Origin: Methylobacterium goesingense
GTDB taxonomy: Bacteria; Pseudomonadota; Alphaproteobacteria; Rhizobiales; Beijerinckiaceae
Direction: 5' to 3'
Assembly: GCF_022179225.1 (NCBI RefSeq)
Contig: NZ_BPQL01000023.1
Span: 16,715-80,714 of the forward strand
DNA: 64,000 nucleotides
Shown: positions 35,580-45,464 of the stretch, in pieces
How positions within the stretch are numbered: the stretch's first letter is position 1
Layout of the letters: each line of letters opens with the position of its first letter
Program-made: the position numbers and the translations under genes
Notes under the pieces: model-generated
What the model was told of the DNA's origin: nothing
The model's database searches: none
Seen by the model: only the letters and a program-made list of their open reading frames with translations

Positions 35580-36533
35580 ATGCGCGAATCCCAGGACGAA
35601 CCCGGCCCGCAGAATGAACCGGCCCCACGGGACGAACCCGCCTTCGAGGCGGCACTTCCCCCGAGCGGCGAGACCGTCCGGCTTTCGCCCCTGGTCCGGC
35701 GCCGGGTCGCCCCCAATGGCGGTCCCTTCACGGCGAGCGGCACCTGCAGCTACATCGTCGGGACCGACGAGGTCGCGGTCATCGATCCAGGGCCGGAGGA
35801 TGCGTCGCACATCGCGGCCCTGGAGGCGGCCTGCGCGGGGCGCCGCCTCGTCGCCATTCTGGTGACCCACACCCACCGGGACCATTCGCCCGGCGCGCGC
35901 CTGCTCCAGGCCCGGACCGGCGCCCCGATCCTCGGCTGCGGGCCGCACCGGGCGGCGCGGGCTCTGGCGGAGGGCGAGGTCGCGCATCTCGACGCCAGTG
36001 CCGACCGCGCCTACCGGCCCGACCGGGAACTGGGCGACGGCGAGACCGTGGCGGGCGCGGGCTGGACCCTGGAGGCCGTCGCGACCCCCGGCCACACCAT
36101 GAACCACCTCGCCTTCGCCCTGCCCGAGGAGGCGCTGCTATTCTCCGGCGACCACGTCATGGCCTGGTCGACGAGCATCGTCGCCCCGCCCGACGGCGCG
36201 ATGAACGCCTACATGGATTCCCTGGAGCGCCTGCGCACCCGTGCGGAGACGACCTACTGGCCCGGCCACGGCGGCCCGGTGCGCGATCCGCGTCGCTTCG
36301 TGCGTGGGCTCGCGGCCCATCGCCGGCAGCGCGAGGCCTCGATCCGCGCGCGGATCGAGGCGGGCGACCGCGACATCCCGGCCATCGTGGGGGCCATCTA
36401 CCAGGGGCTGGCCCCCGGCCTGCGGGGGGCGGCCGCCCTGTCGGTCCTCGCCCACCTGGAGGATCTCGTCGCGCGCGGCGTGGTCGTCAGCGACGGGTCC
36501 CCCCGGATCGAGGGGCGCTACGCGCCCGCTTGA
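35580..36533 (+). CDS. Metallo-beta-lactamase-fold hydrolase (LACTB2-like)
   Basis: This 317-residue protein has the metal-binding signature THTHRDHSPG (HxHxDH), then TPGHTMNH, LLFSGDHVM and WPGHGGP, the ordered metal ligands of the family. The C-terminal helical region with REASIRARIEAG and HLEDLVARG is typical of the LACTB2/hydroxyacylglutathione hydrolase-like group, some of which are RNases. A Pro/Glu-rich tail of about 20 residues precedes the fold. Substrate unknown. It lies 77 bases after the DUF2865 gene and converges with the next gene. Confidence 0.85.
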   Translation: MRESQDEPGPQNEPAPRDEPAFEAALPPSGETVRLSPLVRRRVAPNGGPFTASGTCSYIVGTDEVAVIDPGPEDASHIAALEAACAGRRLVAILVTHTHRDHSPGARLLQARTGAPILGCGPHRAARALAEGEVAHLDASADRAYRPDRELGDGETVAGAGWTLEAVATPGHTMNHLAFALPEEALLFSGDHVMAWSTSIVAPPDGAMNAYMDSLERLRTRAETTYWPGHGGPVRDPRRFVRGLAAHRRQREASIRARIEAGDRDIPAIVGAIYQGLAPGLRGAAALSVLAHLEDLVARGVVVSDGSPRIEGRYAPA

Positions 36534-36540
36534 TCCCGGT

Positions 36541-37320
36541 TCACTTCAGCGCGATGGCCAGGTTGGCGACTTCGTCGAGATAGGCCCGGATGCGGTCGGC
36601 GTTGCTGCCGAAGTCGCGGGTGCCGAGGCGGGAGGCCGAGCGCACGTCGATGCGGGCGCCGTCCGCCCGGGGATGGACGCGCACGGTGACGTCGTCGGCG
36701 AGGTTCAGGATGGGGCCGCGCGAGACCGCCTCGATGCGCCCGTTGCCGACGCGTCCGCCGGGGCGGATCGCCTCCACGATCTGCCAGCGCCGGTTCACCG
36801 CCGCCTTGCGGGCGAGTTCGAACGCCTCGTCGGCGTCGAGGTCGAGGGTCAGGGGCGCGATCTGCGGATAGGCCGCGCGCTGGGCGGTGCGTGCGGCCGG
36901 GCCGGGGTCGGGCGGGTAGCGCCCGTCGCGGGCCGCGAAGGCGACCCGCGAGCGCGAGAAGGCGGGCGGGTTGTCGACGTCGGTCGTAACATCCGCGATC
37001 GCCGGCAGCGCCAAGCCCCGCAGGGCCGCGAAGGCCGGATAGGCCAGGACGAGGCTGGCCAGGAACAGCCCCGCCAGGGCCGCACCGAGGCCGCGCGCGC
37101 CCTCGCGCCAGACGCGCACGAAGGCCACGAGGGCGAGGAACACCGCCACCCCCGCTAATACGAAGCCAGCGCCGAGGGTCGCCAGGGCGGGGCCCGCCTC
37201 GGCGCGCGGGTCGCGCACCAGCACCAGGGCGAACAGGGTGACGAGCAGGGCCAGCACCGCCAGGGTCCGCGAGACCGGGCCGGCGCGGGTGACGGGATCC
37301 TCGTAGGGCAGGCGACGCAT
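36541..37320 (-). CDS. DUF1499 membrane protein
   Basis: This 259-residue protein has three N-terminal TM helices (LAVLALLVTLFALVLV; GAGFVLAGVAVFLALVAF; LAGLFLASLVLAYPAF). The soluble DUF1499 domain follows (about 130-259), with the family's DVTTDVDNPPAF and the final RLGTRDFGSNADRIRAYLDEV segment. The molecular function is unknown. ATG at 37320 is preferred; a GTG at 37353 would add 11 residues. It is divergent from the MarR gene. Confidence 0.82.
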   Translation of the reverse strand: MRRLPYEDPVTRAGPVSRTLAVLALLVTLFALVLVRDPRAEAGPALATLGAGFVLAGVAVFLALVAFVRVWREGARGLGAALAGLFLASLVLAYPAFAALRGLALPAIADVTTDVDNPPAFSRSRVAFAARDGRYPPDPGPAARTAQRAAYPQIAPLTLDLDADEAFELARKAAVNRRWQIVEAIRPGGRVGNGRIEAVSRGPILNLADDVTVRVHPRADGARIDVRSASRLGTRDFGSNADRIRAYLDEVANLAIALK

Positions 37321-37487
37321 GCTGGGGTGAGATTCGCTGTCCGGACGATCCACGGGGCCGAGCCTGGGAGGCCGGTCCCGGCAAGCTTTACCGGTCTGCG
37401 CCGTCCCGCGCCACCCGCCCTGTCCCGCCCGTCGCTATTCGCACCGCTTTCGGCGGGCGGGGCCGGTCTGCTATAGCGGGCGCCGAC

Positions 37488-37970
37488 ATGCCCGCTCCCG
37501 CGCCCGCCCAGATCCCCGCCGAGGCCGCCGATCCGCTGCGGGTCTGGTTCCGCTTCATCCGCCTCAACCGCCGCGTCACCGCCGCGATGGCGGCGGAACT
37601 GCGCGGGCTCGGGCTCTCGATCCCGCAATTCGACGCGCTCTCCACCCTCACCGAGCGCGAGGGGATGACGCAGCAGGACCTCGCGGCCCGGCTCTACGTC
37701 ACCAAGGGCAACGTCTCGGGGCTGATCGACCGCCTCGTGGAGGCCGGCCTCGTGGAGCGCCGGCCGATCCCGGGGGACCGGCGCTCGCACGCCCTCCACC
37801 TCACGGCGGCCGGCGCGGATCTCGCGACCCGCGGGATTGTGGCGCAGAAGGCCTACGTGGCCCGCACCCTCGGGCAATTGCCGGAGGGGGACATCGCGGA
37901 TTTCGAGCGCCTCGTCCTGAAGTGGCGCGACCTCGCACGGGAGCAGCCGCTGCCGGACGAGCCCGCCTAG
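37488..37970 (+). CDS. MarR-family transcriptional regulator
   Basis: A 160-residue winged-helix regulator: helical dimerisation region (WFRFIRLNRRVTAAMAAEL), recognition helix region (MTQQDLAARLYVTKGNVSGLIDRLVEAGLV) and wing (RRPIPGDRRSHALHLTAAG). These are canonical MarR features. Repression of the divergent DUF1499 gene or of its own promoter is plausible given the 167-base shared region, but no clear palindrome could be fixed by eye. Confidence 0.88.
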   Translation: MPAPAPAQIPAEAADPLRVWFRFIRLNRRVTAAMAAELRGLGLSIPQFDALSTLTEREGMTQQDLAARLYVTKGNVSGLIDRLVEAGLVERRPIPGDRRSHALHLTAAGADLATRGIVAQKAYVARTLGQLPEGDIADFERLVLKWRDLAREQPLPDEPA

Positions 37971-38029
37971 GGTGCATTCCGACGAAGCGGAAGCGGGTTC
38001 GTCACGAAGATGTGCGACGAGGCGAGCGT

Positions 38030-38758
38030 CTAGAGCCCGAGCAGGGCCGGCAGGTCCGCCGCCGAGTTGAGGATGTGGTCGGCGAGCGGCGCCATCGCGT
38101 CGCGCGCCGCCGGGCCGAGGGGGCCGCTGAGCACCGCGATCGAGACGGCGCCCGCGGCCCGCGCGGCGGCGAGGTCGTAGGGCGAATCCCCCACCATGGC
38201 GATCCGGCCGGCGGGCAGCCCGAGATGCGCCGCGAAGGCCGTGACCATACCGGGCTCCGGCTTGGAGCCGTGCCCGGAATCGTAGCCCGCGACGAAGCCG
38301 CATTGGCCCAAGAGGCCGAGGGCCGCGCATTGCGCCCGGGCCGAGGCCTCGGCGTCGTTGGTGGCGATGCCGAGGGCGTAGCCCCCGGCGACGAGGCGGG
38401 TGGCGAGTTCGGCCGGGGCCCCGATCGGCGTCAGCGCGGCCAGGCCCGCAGCCCGGAACAGCGCGTCCATCTCCGCGTAGAGGGCCTGGCCGGCGGGGCG
38501 GCCCAGCACCTCGGCCCAGAGCGGGCCGTAGCCCGCCGAGGAGCCGCTGATGAGGGGCGAAGTCGGCGCGAAACGCTGCCCTGCCTCGTCGTAGTGGCTG
38601 ACCCGCATCAGGGCCTCCAGGCGGACGCGGCTCCCTCCCGACAGATCGGTCATCACCGAATAGGCCGCCGGCCCCCAGGTGCGATCGAAGTCGACGAGGG
38701 TGCCGTCCTTGTCGAACAGGATGCCGCGGATCGTCTCACCCAGGGGCTCAGGCTGCAT
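38030..38758 (-). CDS. HAD-superfamily phosphatase (phosphoglycolate phosphatase-like)
   Basis: This 242-residue HAD hydrolase has motif I FDKDGTLVD (nucleophile Asp and acid Asp), motif II in IATND, a Lys in GHGSKPEPGMV (motif III), and motif IV MVGDSPYDL. The alpha-helical cap between I and II fits subfamily IA as in Gph. Substrate is unknown; phosphoglycolate or another small phosphate monoester is likely. Its 5' end overlaps the 3' end of the YkgJ-like gene by 11 bases, so they are translated together. Confidence 0.82.
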   Translation of the reverse strand: MQPEPLGETIRGILFDKDGTLVDFDRTWGPAAYSVMTDLSGGSRVRLEALMRVSHYDEAGQRFAPTSPLISGSSAGYGPLWAEVLGRPAGQALYAEMDALFRAAGLAALTPIGAPAELATRLVAGGYALGIATNDAEASARAQCAALGLLGQCGFVAGYDSGHGSKPEPGMVTAFAAHLGLPAGRIAMVGDSPYDLAAARAAGAVSIAVLSGPLGPAARDAMAPLADHILNSAADLPALLGL

Positions 38759-39287
38759 CCCGCACCTTCTCGACCTCGATGACGACGCCCTGCGGCGTCA
38801 TGCGCTCGCGCGCGACCATGCGGTCGCCGGGCTCGAACACCCCGAGGGCCACGTCGCGGTCCGGCAGAACCACGGTGGTCGCCTTGTTGAGGTGGACGAG
38901 GACGTGGCGTCCCTGCGCCAGGGACGAGACCGCCCAGCGCTTCAGCTGGCCGTAATAGGGCTCGCGCCGCCAGGCATTCGGCTGTCCCGGATCGACCTGC
39001 ACGTTCATGTGGCGCGAGACCGGATCGAGGCTCAGCACCATCTTGGCGCGCTCGGGCTTCCATTCCGGGCCGAGCCAGGCCTCCGTCATCCAGAGGCAGT
39101 GGAAGGCGCGGCAATGGTCGGGCCGCGTCGCGTGGATGGCGCAGCCCCGGCCCTGCTTGGTGTGCCGGCACCATTGCCCGGCGACGGAGTCCACCGCCGG
39201 CACGTCGTAGACCTTGCAGCAGAGCGTGCAGGTTCCGCAGGTGCGGCCCGGGGCCGGGTGGGCCACGATGGTGGCGGGGTCGAGCAT
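38748..39287 (-). CDS. YkgJ-type cysteine-cluster protein
   Basis: This 179-residue protein has the N-terminal CGTCTLCCKVYDV cluster and a second set of Cys residues (WCRHTKQGRGCAIHATRPDHCRAFHC), the pattern of the YkgJ/UPF0153 family of putative zinc- or iron-binding proteins. The ATG at 39287 begins MLDPATIV, just before the cluster; an upstream extension is not family-like. It overlaps the HAD gene by 11 bases. Function unknown. Confidence 0.8.
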   Translation of the reverse strand: MLDPATIVAHPAPGRTCGTCTLCCKVYDVPAVDSVAGQWCRHTKQGRGCAIHATRPDHCRAFHCLWMTEAWLGPEWKPERAKMVLSLDPVSRHMNVQVDPGQPNAWRREPYYGQLKRWAVSSLAQGRHVLVHLNKATTVVLPDRDVALGVFEPGDRMVARERMTPQGVVIEVEKVRDAA

Positions 39288-39383
39288 GGTTTCGGGTCCG
39301 ATGGCCTTCAGGTCGGGTTGCGATGTCGCGCGGGGGAAACGCGGGTTTCTACGGGGGGCGCCCCTCGCTACAGTCGGGCACCC

Positions 39384-40811
39384 ATGTCGGCCATCGGTCA
39401 ACCGTCAGGCAACAATATGCTCTCGAACCTCGCCGCCCGCGACGTCGAAACCCTGATCCATCCCTACACCAACCTGGAGACGTTCCGCGAGACGGGACCG
39501 CTGGTGATCGAGCGCGGCCACGGGGTCTGGGTCTACGACAGCGACGGCCGTCCCTATCTCGAGGGCATGGCGGGCCTGTGGTGCACGGCGCTCGGCTATT
39601 CCAACGAGGAACTGGTGGAGGCGGCCAGCGAGCAGATGGCGCGCCTGCCCTTCACGCACCTGTTCTCGGGGCGCAGCCACGACCCGGCGATCGAGCTCGC
39701 CGAGATCCTGAAGGAGCTGATGCCGGTTCCGACCTCGAAGATCTTCTTCACCTCCTCGGGCTCGGAGGCCAACGACACCCAGGTCAAGCTCACCTGGTAC
39801 ATGAACAACGCGCTCGGCCGCCCGCGCAAGAAGAAGATCCTCTCGCACATCAAGGGCTACCACGGCGTCACCGTAGCCACGGCCTCGATGACGGGCCTGC
39901 CCGCCAACCACGCCGACTGGGACCTGCCCCTGCCGGGCTTCCTGCACGTGGGCTGCCCGCACCATTACCGCTTCGCGGAAGCCGGTGAGAGCGAGGACGC
40001 CTTCACCACCCGGCTCGCCGCCGAGTTGGAGGCGCTGATCCTGCGCGAGGGCCCCGAGACCGTGGCGGCCTTCGTGGCCGAGCCCGTGCTGGGTGCGGGC
40101 GGCGCCATCCTGCCGCCGGCGGGCTACTACGCCAAGATCCAGGCCGTGCTCGACCGGCACGACGTGCGCTTCATCGCCGACGAGGTCATCTGCGGCTTCG
40201 GGCGGCTGGGCACCTGGTTCGGCTCCGAGGCGATGGGCATGGCGCCTGACAGCCTGTCCTTCGCCAAGGCGCTGACCTCCGGCTACCTGCCGCTGGGTGG
40301 CATCTCGGTGGACGAGCCGCTCTATCGCCTCATGGTGCAGCAGAGCGCCAAGCTCGGCACCTTCGGTCACGGCACCACCTATTCGGGGCACCCGGTGGCC
40401 TGTGCCGTCGCCCTGAAGACCATCGCGATCTACAAGCGCGACCGCATCATCGAGGGCGTCGCCGAGAAGGCGCCGCAGTTTCAGGCGCGCCTCTCCGCGC
40501 TCGCCGACCATCCCCTCGTGGGGGAGGCGCGCGGGATCGGCCTGATCGGCGGCATCGAACTCGTGGCGGACAAGGCCTCCCGGCGCCAGTACGAGCCGAA
40601 GGCCGGCGTGGCGGCCCGCGTGGTCGCTTTCGCCCAGGCCGAGGGGCTGATCGTGCGGTTCCTCGCCGGCGACCGCGTCGCGGTCTGCCCGCCCCTCGTC
40701 ATCGCGCCCTCCGAGATCGATACCCTGTTCGACCGGCTGGGCCGCGCCCTCGACAGGACCGAGGCCTGGATTGCCGAGCAGGGGCTCCAGGCCGCGCCCG
40801 CCCAACGCTGA
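39384..40811 (+). CDS. Class III (omega) aminotransferase
   Basis: This 475-residue PLP enzyme has SSGSEANDTQ for cofactor phosphate, GYHGVTVATASMTG, IADEVICGFGRLG (Asp binding the ring N), and the Schiff-base Lys in FAKALTSGYLPLGG. The sequence near the end, FGHGTTYSGHPVACAVAL, fits the omega-amino acid:pyruvate/aspartate aminotransferase-family group that acts on beta-alanine, putrescine or taurine-type amines. Two ATG starts are possible (39384, 39417). It is divergent from the YkgJ gene (96 bases). Substrate not determined. Confidence 0.87.
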   Translation: MSAIGQPSGNNMLSNLAARDVETLIHPYTNLETFRETGPLVIERGHGVWVYDSDGRPYLEGMAGLWCTALGYSNEELVEAASEQMARLPFTHLFSGRSHDPAIELAEILKELMPVPTSKIFFTSSGSEANDTQVKLTWYMNNALGRPRKKKILSHIKGYHGVTVATASMTGLPANHADWDLPLPGFLHVGCPHHYRFAEAGESEDAFTTRLAAELEALILREGPETVAAFVAEPVLGAGGAILPPAGYYAKIQAVLDRHDVRFIADEVICGFGRLGTWFGSEAMGMAPDSLSFAKALTSGYLPLGGISVDEPLYRLMVQQSAKLGTFGHGTTYSGHPVACAVALKTIAIYKRDRIIEGVAEKAPQFQARLSALADHPLVGEARGIGLIGGIELVADKASRRQYEPKAGVAARVVAFAQAEGLIVRFLAGDRVAVCPPLVIAPSEIDTLFDRLGRALDRTEAWIAEQGLQAAPAQR

Positions 40812-41476
40812 ACGACATCGCCCGCGGCGCGAAGATGAACTTCGCGCTGCATCATGCTTCGTGCAGTGCAATGCCGGATCGGAATACGTACTTCACAGTC
40901 CCGACAAGTTCTTGTCTCTCCATCCCAATCAGCGGATCGTGAGAACTTTAAGCTTTCATTCATGTTGGGGGCGGTTCTATCGTTCTCGTGTCGCAGGAGG
41001 AGCGTCCGGGTGGAGCCAGTCGGTGCCCGTGAGACGTGCATGATCATGAATTGGGCAAGTCGACCCGTCGTGACATGTCGAGCGCAACAGGACAGTCGTT
41101 CCATGTACCCCCGTGAACAGTCAGCGCGTCGCGATCAACGATCGAAGCCGTCCACGATCATTTCCGGTGAGCCCGGCGCGGTGCTTCGGCCCGTCGCCCT
41201 GCCGGCCCTCGCGGCCGCCGTGCGGGTCGTCGCCGCTCCCCGGAAATCGACCCGGACCTCGCTCCTGACCGGCACGCGCGACGCCCGTTTCGAGCACGAA
41301 GACACGCCGCTCGCCTGAGCCGGCGACGCCTGGGGCGGGATTTCGGCGATCCCGGTATCCCTTCCTCAACGCCTCGGATCTATCGCTGACCTCGGCACGG
41401 GACGCCTTCCTCGATTTCGTCACCATTGGCGATGAGGAAGGCGTGGCCGCGCGTCGCGCGATCGAGGACCATCACT
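40812..41476. other. Intergenic region with hairpin and possible small ORF
   Basis: A hairpin, GCGCGAAG-ATGAA-CTTCGCGC at 40827-40847, lies 16 bases after the aminotransferase stop and may end that transcript, though no T-run follows. The rest is not confidently coding except the possible small ORF at 41103-41318. The part around 40880-41000 is AT-richer and may contain promoters. Confidence 0.45.
41103..41318 (+). CDS. Possible small hypothetical protein (71 aa)
   Basis: An ATG with AGGA 14 bases upstream opens a 71-codon frame. The product has a hydrophobic stretch (VLRPVALPALAAAVRVV) between basic ends. There is no family resemblance and the opposite strand is also open here, so it may be spurious. 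Confidence 0.25.
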   Translation: MYPREQSARRDQRSKPSTIISGEPGAVLRPVALPALAAAVRVVAAPRKSTRTSLLTGTRDARFEHEDTPLA

Positions 41477-42427
41477 ATGCTCATCCTGCCGAGCCGCCGG
41501 CAGTTCCTGACGGGGCTCGGGGCGACGGCCGCCGTCATCGGGGGCACGGGCGCCTACGCCTTCGGGATCGAGCCGCTCTACCGCCTCGTGGTGACGCGCT
41601 ACGCGCCCGTCCTGCCGCGCTGGACCCCGGGCCTCTCCCTGCGCGTGGCCGTGCTGGCGGATTTCCACGTGGGCGAGCCGTACATGCCCCTGGACCGGAT
41701 CGCCGAGATCGTCGACGCCACCAACGCCCTGACGCCGGACCTCATCCTGATGCTGGGCGATTACCCGGCCGGGCCGAGCGTAACCCATCGCAAGGTGCCG
41801 CTGACCGACTTCGCCCGGGTGGTCGCCCCGCTCAAGGCGCCCCTCGGGGTGTATTCCATCTTAGGGAACCACGACTGGTGGGACGACCACGACGCCCAGA
41901 TGCGTCTGGCCGGCCCCGTGGCGGCACGCCGCGCCCTCGAGGATGTCGGCATCCCGGTGATGGAGAACGATGCGCTGCGCCTCGTGAAGGATGGCAAGCC
42001 GTTCTGGGTCGCCGGGGTGGGTGACCAGATCCCCTTCCTGATCCAGGGCATCGACATTTCGCGCGCCGACCTTCCGGACACCCTCGCCAAGGTGACGGAT
42101 GCGGCGCCCGTGCTGCTGATGATCCACGAGCCCGACCTGTTCCTCGACGTGCCGGAGCGGGTCTCGCTGACGCTGGCCGGTCACACGCATGGAGGCCAGG
42201 TTCGCCTGTTCGGCTACTCGCCGGTGATCCCGTCCGTGCGGGGCAATGACTTCGCCTACGGCCACGTGGTGCGCCGGGGCCAGCACATGATCGTCTCCGG
42301 CGGCTTCGGCGTGAGCCGCATCCCGGTGCGGCTCGGCGTGCCGCCCGAGATCGTCCTGCTCGAACTCGGGGGCGAGACCGACGGCGCAGGCAAGACGGTG
42401 GAGCGGGCCAGGATCCTTCGGGGCTGA
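41477..42427 (+). CDS. Tat-exported metallophosphoesterase
   Basis: This 316-residue protein has a twin-arginine signal (SRRQFLTGLGATAAVIGG). The calcineurin-like fold follows with its ordered metal ligands: DFHVG (D-x-H), LGDYPAG (GD), GNHDWW, and GHTHGGQ near the end. This is the YaeI/YkuE-like group; some act on UDP-diacylglucosamine or phosphodiesters at the membrane. The ATG at 41477 is set by the signal peptide. Substrate unknown. Confidence 0.88.
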   Translation: MLILPSRRQFLTGLGATAAVIGGTGAYAFGIEPLYRLVVTRYAPVLPRWTPGLSLRVAVLADFHVGEPYMPLDRIAEIVDATNALTPDLILMLGDYPAGPSVTHRKVPLTDFARVVAPLKAPLGVYSILGNHDWWDDHDAQMRLAGPVAARRALEDVGIPVMENDALRLVKDGKPFWVAGVGDQIPFLIQGIDISRADLPDTLAKVTDAAPVLLMIHEPDLFLDVPERVSLTLAGHTHGGQVRLFGYSPVIPSVRGNDFAYGHVVRRGQHMIVSGGFGVSRIPVRLGVPPEIVLLELGGETDGAGKTVERARILRG

Positions 42428-42468
42428 GTTCCCGAAGACCTCCGGCCGCCGCGCCGCCTCCGCCCGGC

Positions 42469-42597
42469 CTACTTCTTGCCGGCCTTCGGAGCCGCCACCA
42501 CCGTGCCCTTGGTGGAGGGGGCCGAGGCGTTGGTCTTCGGCACGGTCTTCTTGGGCTTCTTGGCCTCGCGGGTGCCGCGCTTTTGTTCGCTCGCCAT
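42469..42597 (-). CDS. Tiny lysine-rich protein (42 aa)
   Basis: The strong site GGGAGGAG upstream of ATG 42597 makes this short gene convincing. The product begins MASEQKRGTREAKKPKK and is almost entirely Lys, Ala, Thr and Pro, hence highly basic and disordered. It could bind nucleic acid, but this is a guess. It sits alone, convergent with the metallophosphoesterase. Confidence 0.68.
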   Translation of the reverse strand: MASEQKRGTREAKKPKKTVPKTNASAPSTKGTVVAAPKAGKK

Positions 42598-42971
42598 GGT
42601 CTGTCTCCTCCCGTGATCGGGAGACGGATCATGCCACGGTTCGGCGGAAGCGCAGCATGCAATCGGCGCGACCGGACGCTTCCCCGGGGCGTCCGGAGCC
42701 GGCGTTGCGAAAGCCCGGCGGATCACCATTCGGGCTTCGCGCACGGGGCCTGAGGTTATTGGCTTCCTGTTCCGCCTGCCCGTCGACCCGGCCGCCCTCC
42801 CCGGAGCGGTGGAGGTCCGGTTCAGCGGCCCGTCGGGCGCGTTCGTCCTCGGCGGCCGGCCGAACTGGCGAATGTCCTCGACGGGCCTGAAGCGGCGCCG
42901 GGACCTGCCCTCCATTGCTCCGCCGATCCTCGAATCGGCCTGAGGGGCGGCGGGCGCCGCCCGCCGGATCG
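42598..42971. other. Intergenic region with start-less open frame
   Basis: These 374 bases separate the small basic gene and pccB. A plus-strand frame ending TGA at 42943 stays open for about 290 bases and has high third-position GC (containing GPEVIGFLFRLPVDPAALPG), but no ATG, and its only GTG lies in its last third. It may be a decayed gene end or chance. No other gene is supportable. Confidence 0.4.
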
Positions 42972-44504
42972 TCAGAGCGGGATGTTGTCGTGCTTCTTCC
43001 AGGGCTGCTCCATCTCCTTGGTGCGGAGCATACCGAGCGCCCGGGCGATACGCTTGCGGGTCGAGTGGGGCATGATCACCTCGTCGATGTAGCCCCGCTC
43101 GGCAGCCACGAACGGCGAGAGGAAACGGTCCTCGTACTCGGAGGTCCGCGCCGCGATCTTGTCGGTGTCGCCGATCTCGCTCCGGAAGATGATCTCGACG
43201 GCGCCCTTGGCCCCCATCACGGCGATCTGGGCGGTGGGCCAGGCGTAGTTCAGGTCGGCGCCGACATGCTTGGAGGCCATCACGTCGTAGGCGCCGCCGA
43301 AGGCCTTGCGGGTGATGATGGTGACGAGCGGCACGGTGGCTTGGCTGTAGGCGAAGAGCAGCTTGGCGCCGTGCTTGATCAGGCCGCCATATTCCTGCGC
43401 GGTGCCGGGCAGGAAGCCCGGCACGTCGACGAAGGTGACGATCGGGATCGAGAACGCGTCGCAGTAGCGCACGAAGCGGGCCGCCTTGCGGGAGGCATCC
43501 GAATCGAGCACGCCGGCCAGCACCATCGGCTGGTTGGCCACGAACCCGACGGTGCGGCCCTCGATGCGGCCGAAGCCCGTGATGATGTTGCGGGCGTAAG
43601 CGCCCTGGATCTCGAAGAAGTCGCCCTCGTCGGCGACCCGCCGGATCAGCTCGCCCATGTCGTAGGGCTTGTTCGGATTGTCGGGGATGAGCGTGTCGAG
43701 GCTCATGTCGAGACGCAACGGATCGTCGAAGCTCTCGATCTCGGGGACGCCGTCGATGTTGTTGGCGGGCAGGAAGTCCACGAGGCGGCGGATCTGAAGC
43801 AGCGCCTCGACGTCGTTCTCGAAGGAGCCGTCGGCGATGGAGGATTTGGTGGTGTGGATCTTGGCGCCGCCGAGCTCCTCCGCCGTCACGACCTCGTTGG
43901 TGACCGTCTTCACCACGTCGGGGCCGGTGACGAACATGTAGCTCGTGTCGCGCACCATGAAGATGAAGTCGGTCATGGCCGGCGAGTAGACGTCGCCGCC
44001 GGCGCAGGGGCCCATGATCACGGAGATCTGCGGGATCACGCCGGAGGCGGCGACGTTGCGGCGGAACACTTCGCCGTAGCCGCCGAGCGCCGCGACGCCC
44101 TCCTGGATGCGGGCGCCGCCGGCATCGAAGATGCCGATGATGGGAGCGCGCATCTTGAGCGCCATGTCCTGGACCTTGACGATCTTGGCCGCGTGCGACT
44201 CCGAGAGCGAGCCGCCGAACACGGTGAAGTCCTTCGAGAACAGGAAGACGGTGCGGCCGTTGATGGTGCCCCAGCCGGTGACGACGCCGTCGCCGGGGAT
44301 CTTCTGCTTCTCCATGCCGAAATCGGTGGAGCGGTGCTGCACGAACATGTCGAACTCCTCGAACGACCCGTGGTCGAGGAGGAGTTCGATGCGCTCGCGC
44401 GCCGTCAGCTTGCCGCGCTTGTGCTGGGCCACGACGCGGTTCTCGCCGCCGCCGAGGCGGGCCTGGGCGCGCCGCTCTTCCAGCTTCTCGAGAATGTCCT
44501 TCAT
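42972..44504 (-). CDS. pccB: Propionyl-CoA carboxylase beta subunit (carboxyltransferase)
   Basis: This 510-residue carboxyltransferase subunit moves the carboxyl group from biotin (on PccA) to propionyl-CoA, giving methylmalonyl-CoA. The sequence is canonical: [32 protein letters not shown] (oxyanion-hole region), [12 protein letters not shown], and C-terminal [13 protein letters not shown] and [11 protein letters not shown] with the second oxyanion hole. It ends in KKHDNIPL, as PccB proteins do. In methylotrophs this step belongs to the ethylmalonyl-CoA pathway and glyoxylate regeneration; mcd is in the same window. PccA is not here. Follows the ATP12 gene by 101 bases on the same strand. 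Confidence 0.94.
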   Translation of the reverse strand: MKDILEKLEERRAQARLGGGENRVVAQHKRGKLTARERIELLLDHGSFEEFDMFVQHRSTDFGMEKQKIPGDGVVTGWGTINGRTVFLFSKDFTVFGGSLSESHAAKIVKVQDMALKMRAPIIGIFDAGGARIQEGVAALGGYGEVFRRNVAASGVIPQISVIMGPCAGGDVYSPAMTDFIFMVRDTSYMFVTGPDVVKTVTNEVVTAEELGGAKIHTTKSSIADGSFENDVEALLQIRRLVDFLPANNIDGVPEIESFDDPLRLDMSLDTLIPDNPNKPYDMGELIRRVADEGDFFEIQGAYARNIITGFGRIEGRTVGFVANQPMVLAGVLDSDASRKAARFVRYCDAFSIPIVTFVDVPGFLPGTAQEYGGLIKHGAKLLFAYSQATVPLVTIITRKAFGGAYDVMASKHVGADLNYAWPTAQIAVMGAKGAVEIIFRSEIGDTDKIAARTSEYEDRFLSPFVAAERGYIDEVIMPHSTRKRIARALGMLRTKEMEQPWKKHDNIPL

Positions 44505-44605
44505 GCGCAGGGCCCTGATTGGAGAGATGACGGCGCGCCCGCACGAACCTTGGCGGTGGCGATTTGAAACGGCCTTAGCACGCGGCGCATTCGGCGAAAA
44601 TCGAT

Positions 44606-45415
44606 TTAACGACTCAACTGTGCCAGTCGCGCCGCGGCCTCGAACTCGGCCTGCCGCAGGGCGTGGCGGGCTTCCGCCTCCGCGTCGCCGCCCCAGACAC
44701 TGGCCTGATAGGTCTCGTCCACGTGGGCCGCCGCCCAGGCCTCGGCCGGGCTCAGATGATCGCGCAGCACTGCGAGGGCGAGGACGAGCGATCCCGTGAG
44801 CGTCGTCAGGGTGTGCAGGGCGGCCAGCCGGAAGGGACCTTCGGTTTCTTCGATTCCCCGGCGTAGGGCCGCCACTGTGGTGTCCGGCTGGGTGACGTGC
44901 ATCACCCCCTCGCCCAGGATGAAGCGGGCGCCCAGCGCCGCGTGCGCCCAGTCGAGGACAGGATCCCAGGCCTCACCTTGAGCCCGCACGAGGCGGTCCG
45001 GCTCGCCGGCCCGGTAAGCGAGGAGGTCCGTGCCCGCATAGGCCGAGAGGTCGTCCACCACTGCGTCGCGGCGGGGGGCCACCCCGTCGATGGCGGTGTT
45101 GGCGAGCCGCGTGAGCGGCATCGTGGCGGGATCGATGACCGCGACCTGCGCCGCCCATTCGGCGGCCACGGCCTCGGCCAGGGCCCGCGTCGGCAGGGCG
45201 AGCGGGTTGCGGGCCGGGGTGTTGGCGGGGCGTCCGTCGAGGGTCAGGCGAAAGCCCTCCCCGTGTGGCGCGAGGCCGGCCGCCTCGTAGAAGCGCTTCG
45301 GCAGCGCCGGCTTGGCCGGGCCGCGCGCCGAACGGGTCGGGTCGGGCGGAGGGCCCTCGGAGCCGCCGAGCCATTCGGGTGTCTGCGGGTCGGCGGGTGT
45401 CGGATCGTCGCTCAT
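44606..45415 (-). CDS. ATP12-family ATP synthase F1 chaperone
   Basis: This 269-residue protein belongs to the ATP12 family that helps assemble the F1 alpha subunit in mitochondria and alphaproteobacteria. Features: [33 protein letters not shown] (read in parts), [13 protein letters not shown], and [16 protein letters not shown], all family hallmarks. Start at ATG 45415; a Pro-rich tail of about 40 residues precedes the domain. It is downstream of the HAD gene (49 bases), a gene order conserved in alphaproteobacteria. Confidence 0.9.
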   Translation of the reverse strand: MSDDPTPADPQTPEWLGGSEGPPPDPTRSARGPAKPALPKRFYEAAGLAPHGEGFRLTLDGRPANTPARNPLALPTRALAEAVAAEWAAQVAVIDPATMPLTRLANTAIDGVAPRRDAVVDDLSAYAGTDLLAYRAGEPDRLVRAQGEAWDPVLDWAHAALGARFILGEGVMHVTQPDTTVAALRRGIEETEGPFRLAALHTLTTLTGSLVLALAVLRDHLSPAEAWAAAHVDETYQASVWGGDAEAEARHALRQAEFEAAARLAQLSR

Positions 45416-45464
45416 GCGGGTCAGATAGGGCATCCGCGCAGCGGCTGCGAGCGTCGGTGTGGGT

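Noticed and set aside
42650..42943. Plus-strand gene in the gap before pccB
   Set aside because: The frame is open with coding-like third positions but has no ATG, and its only GTG is near the end.
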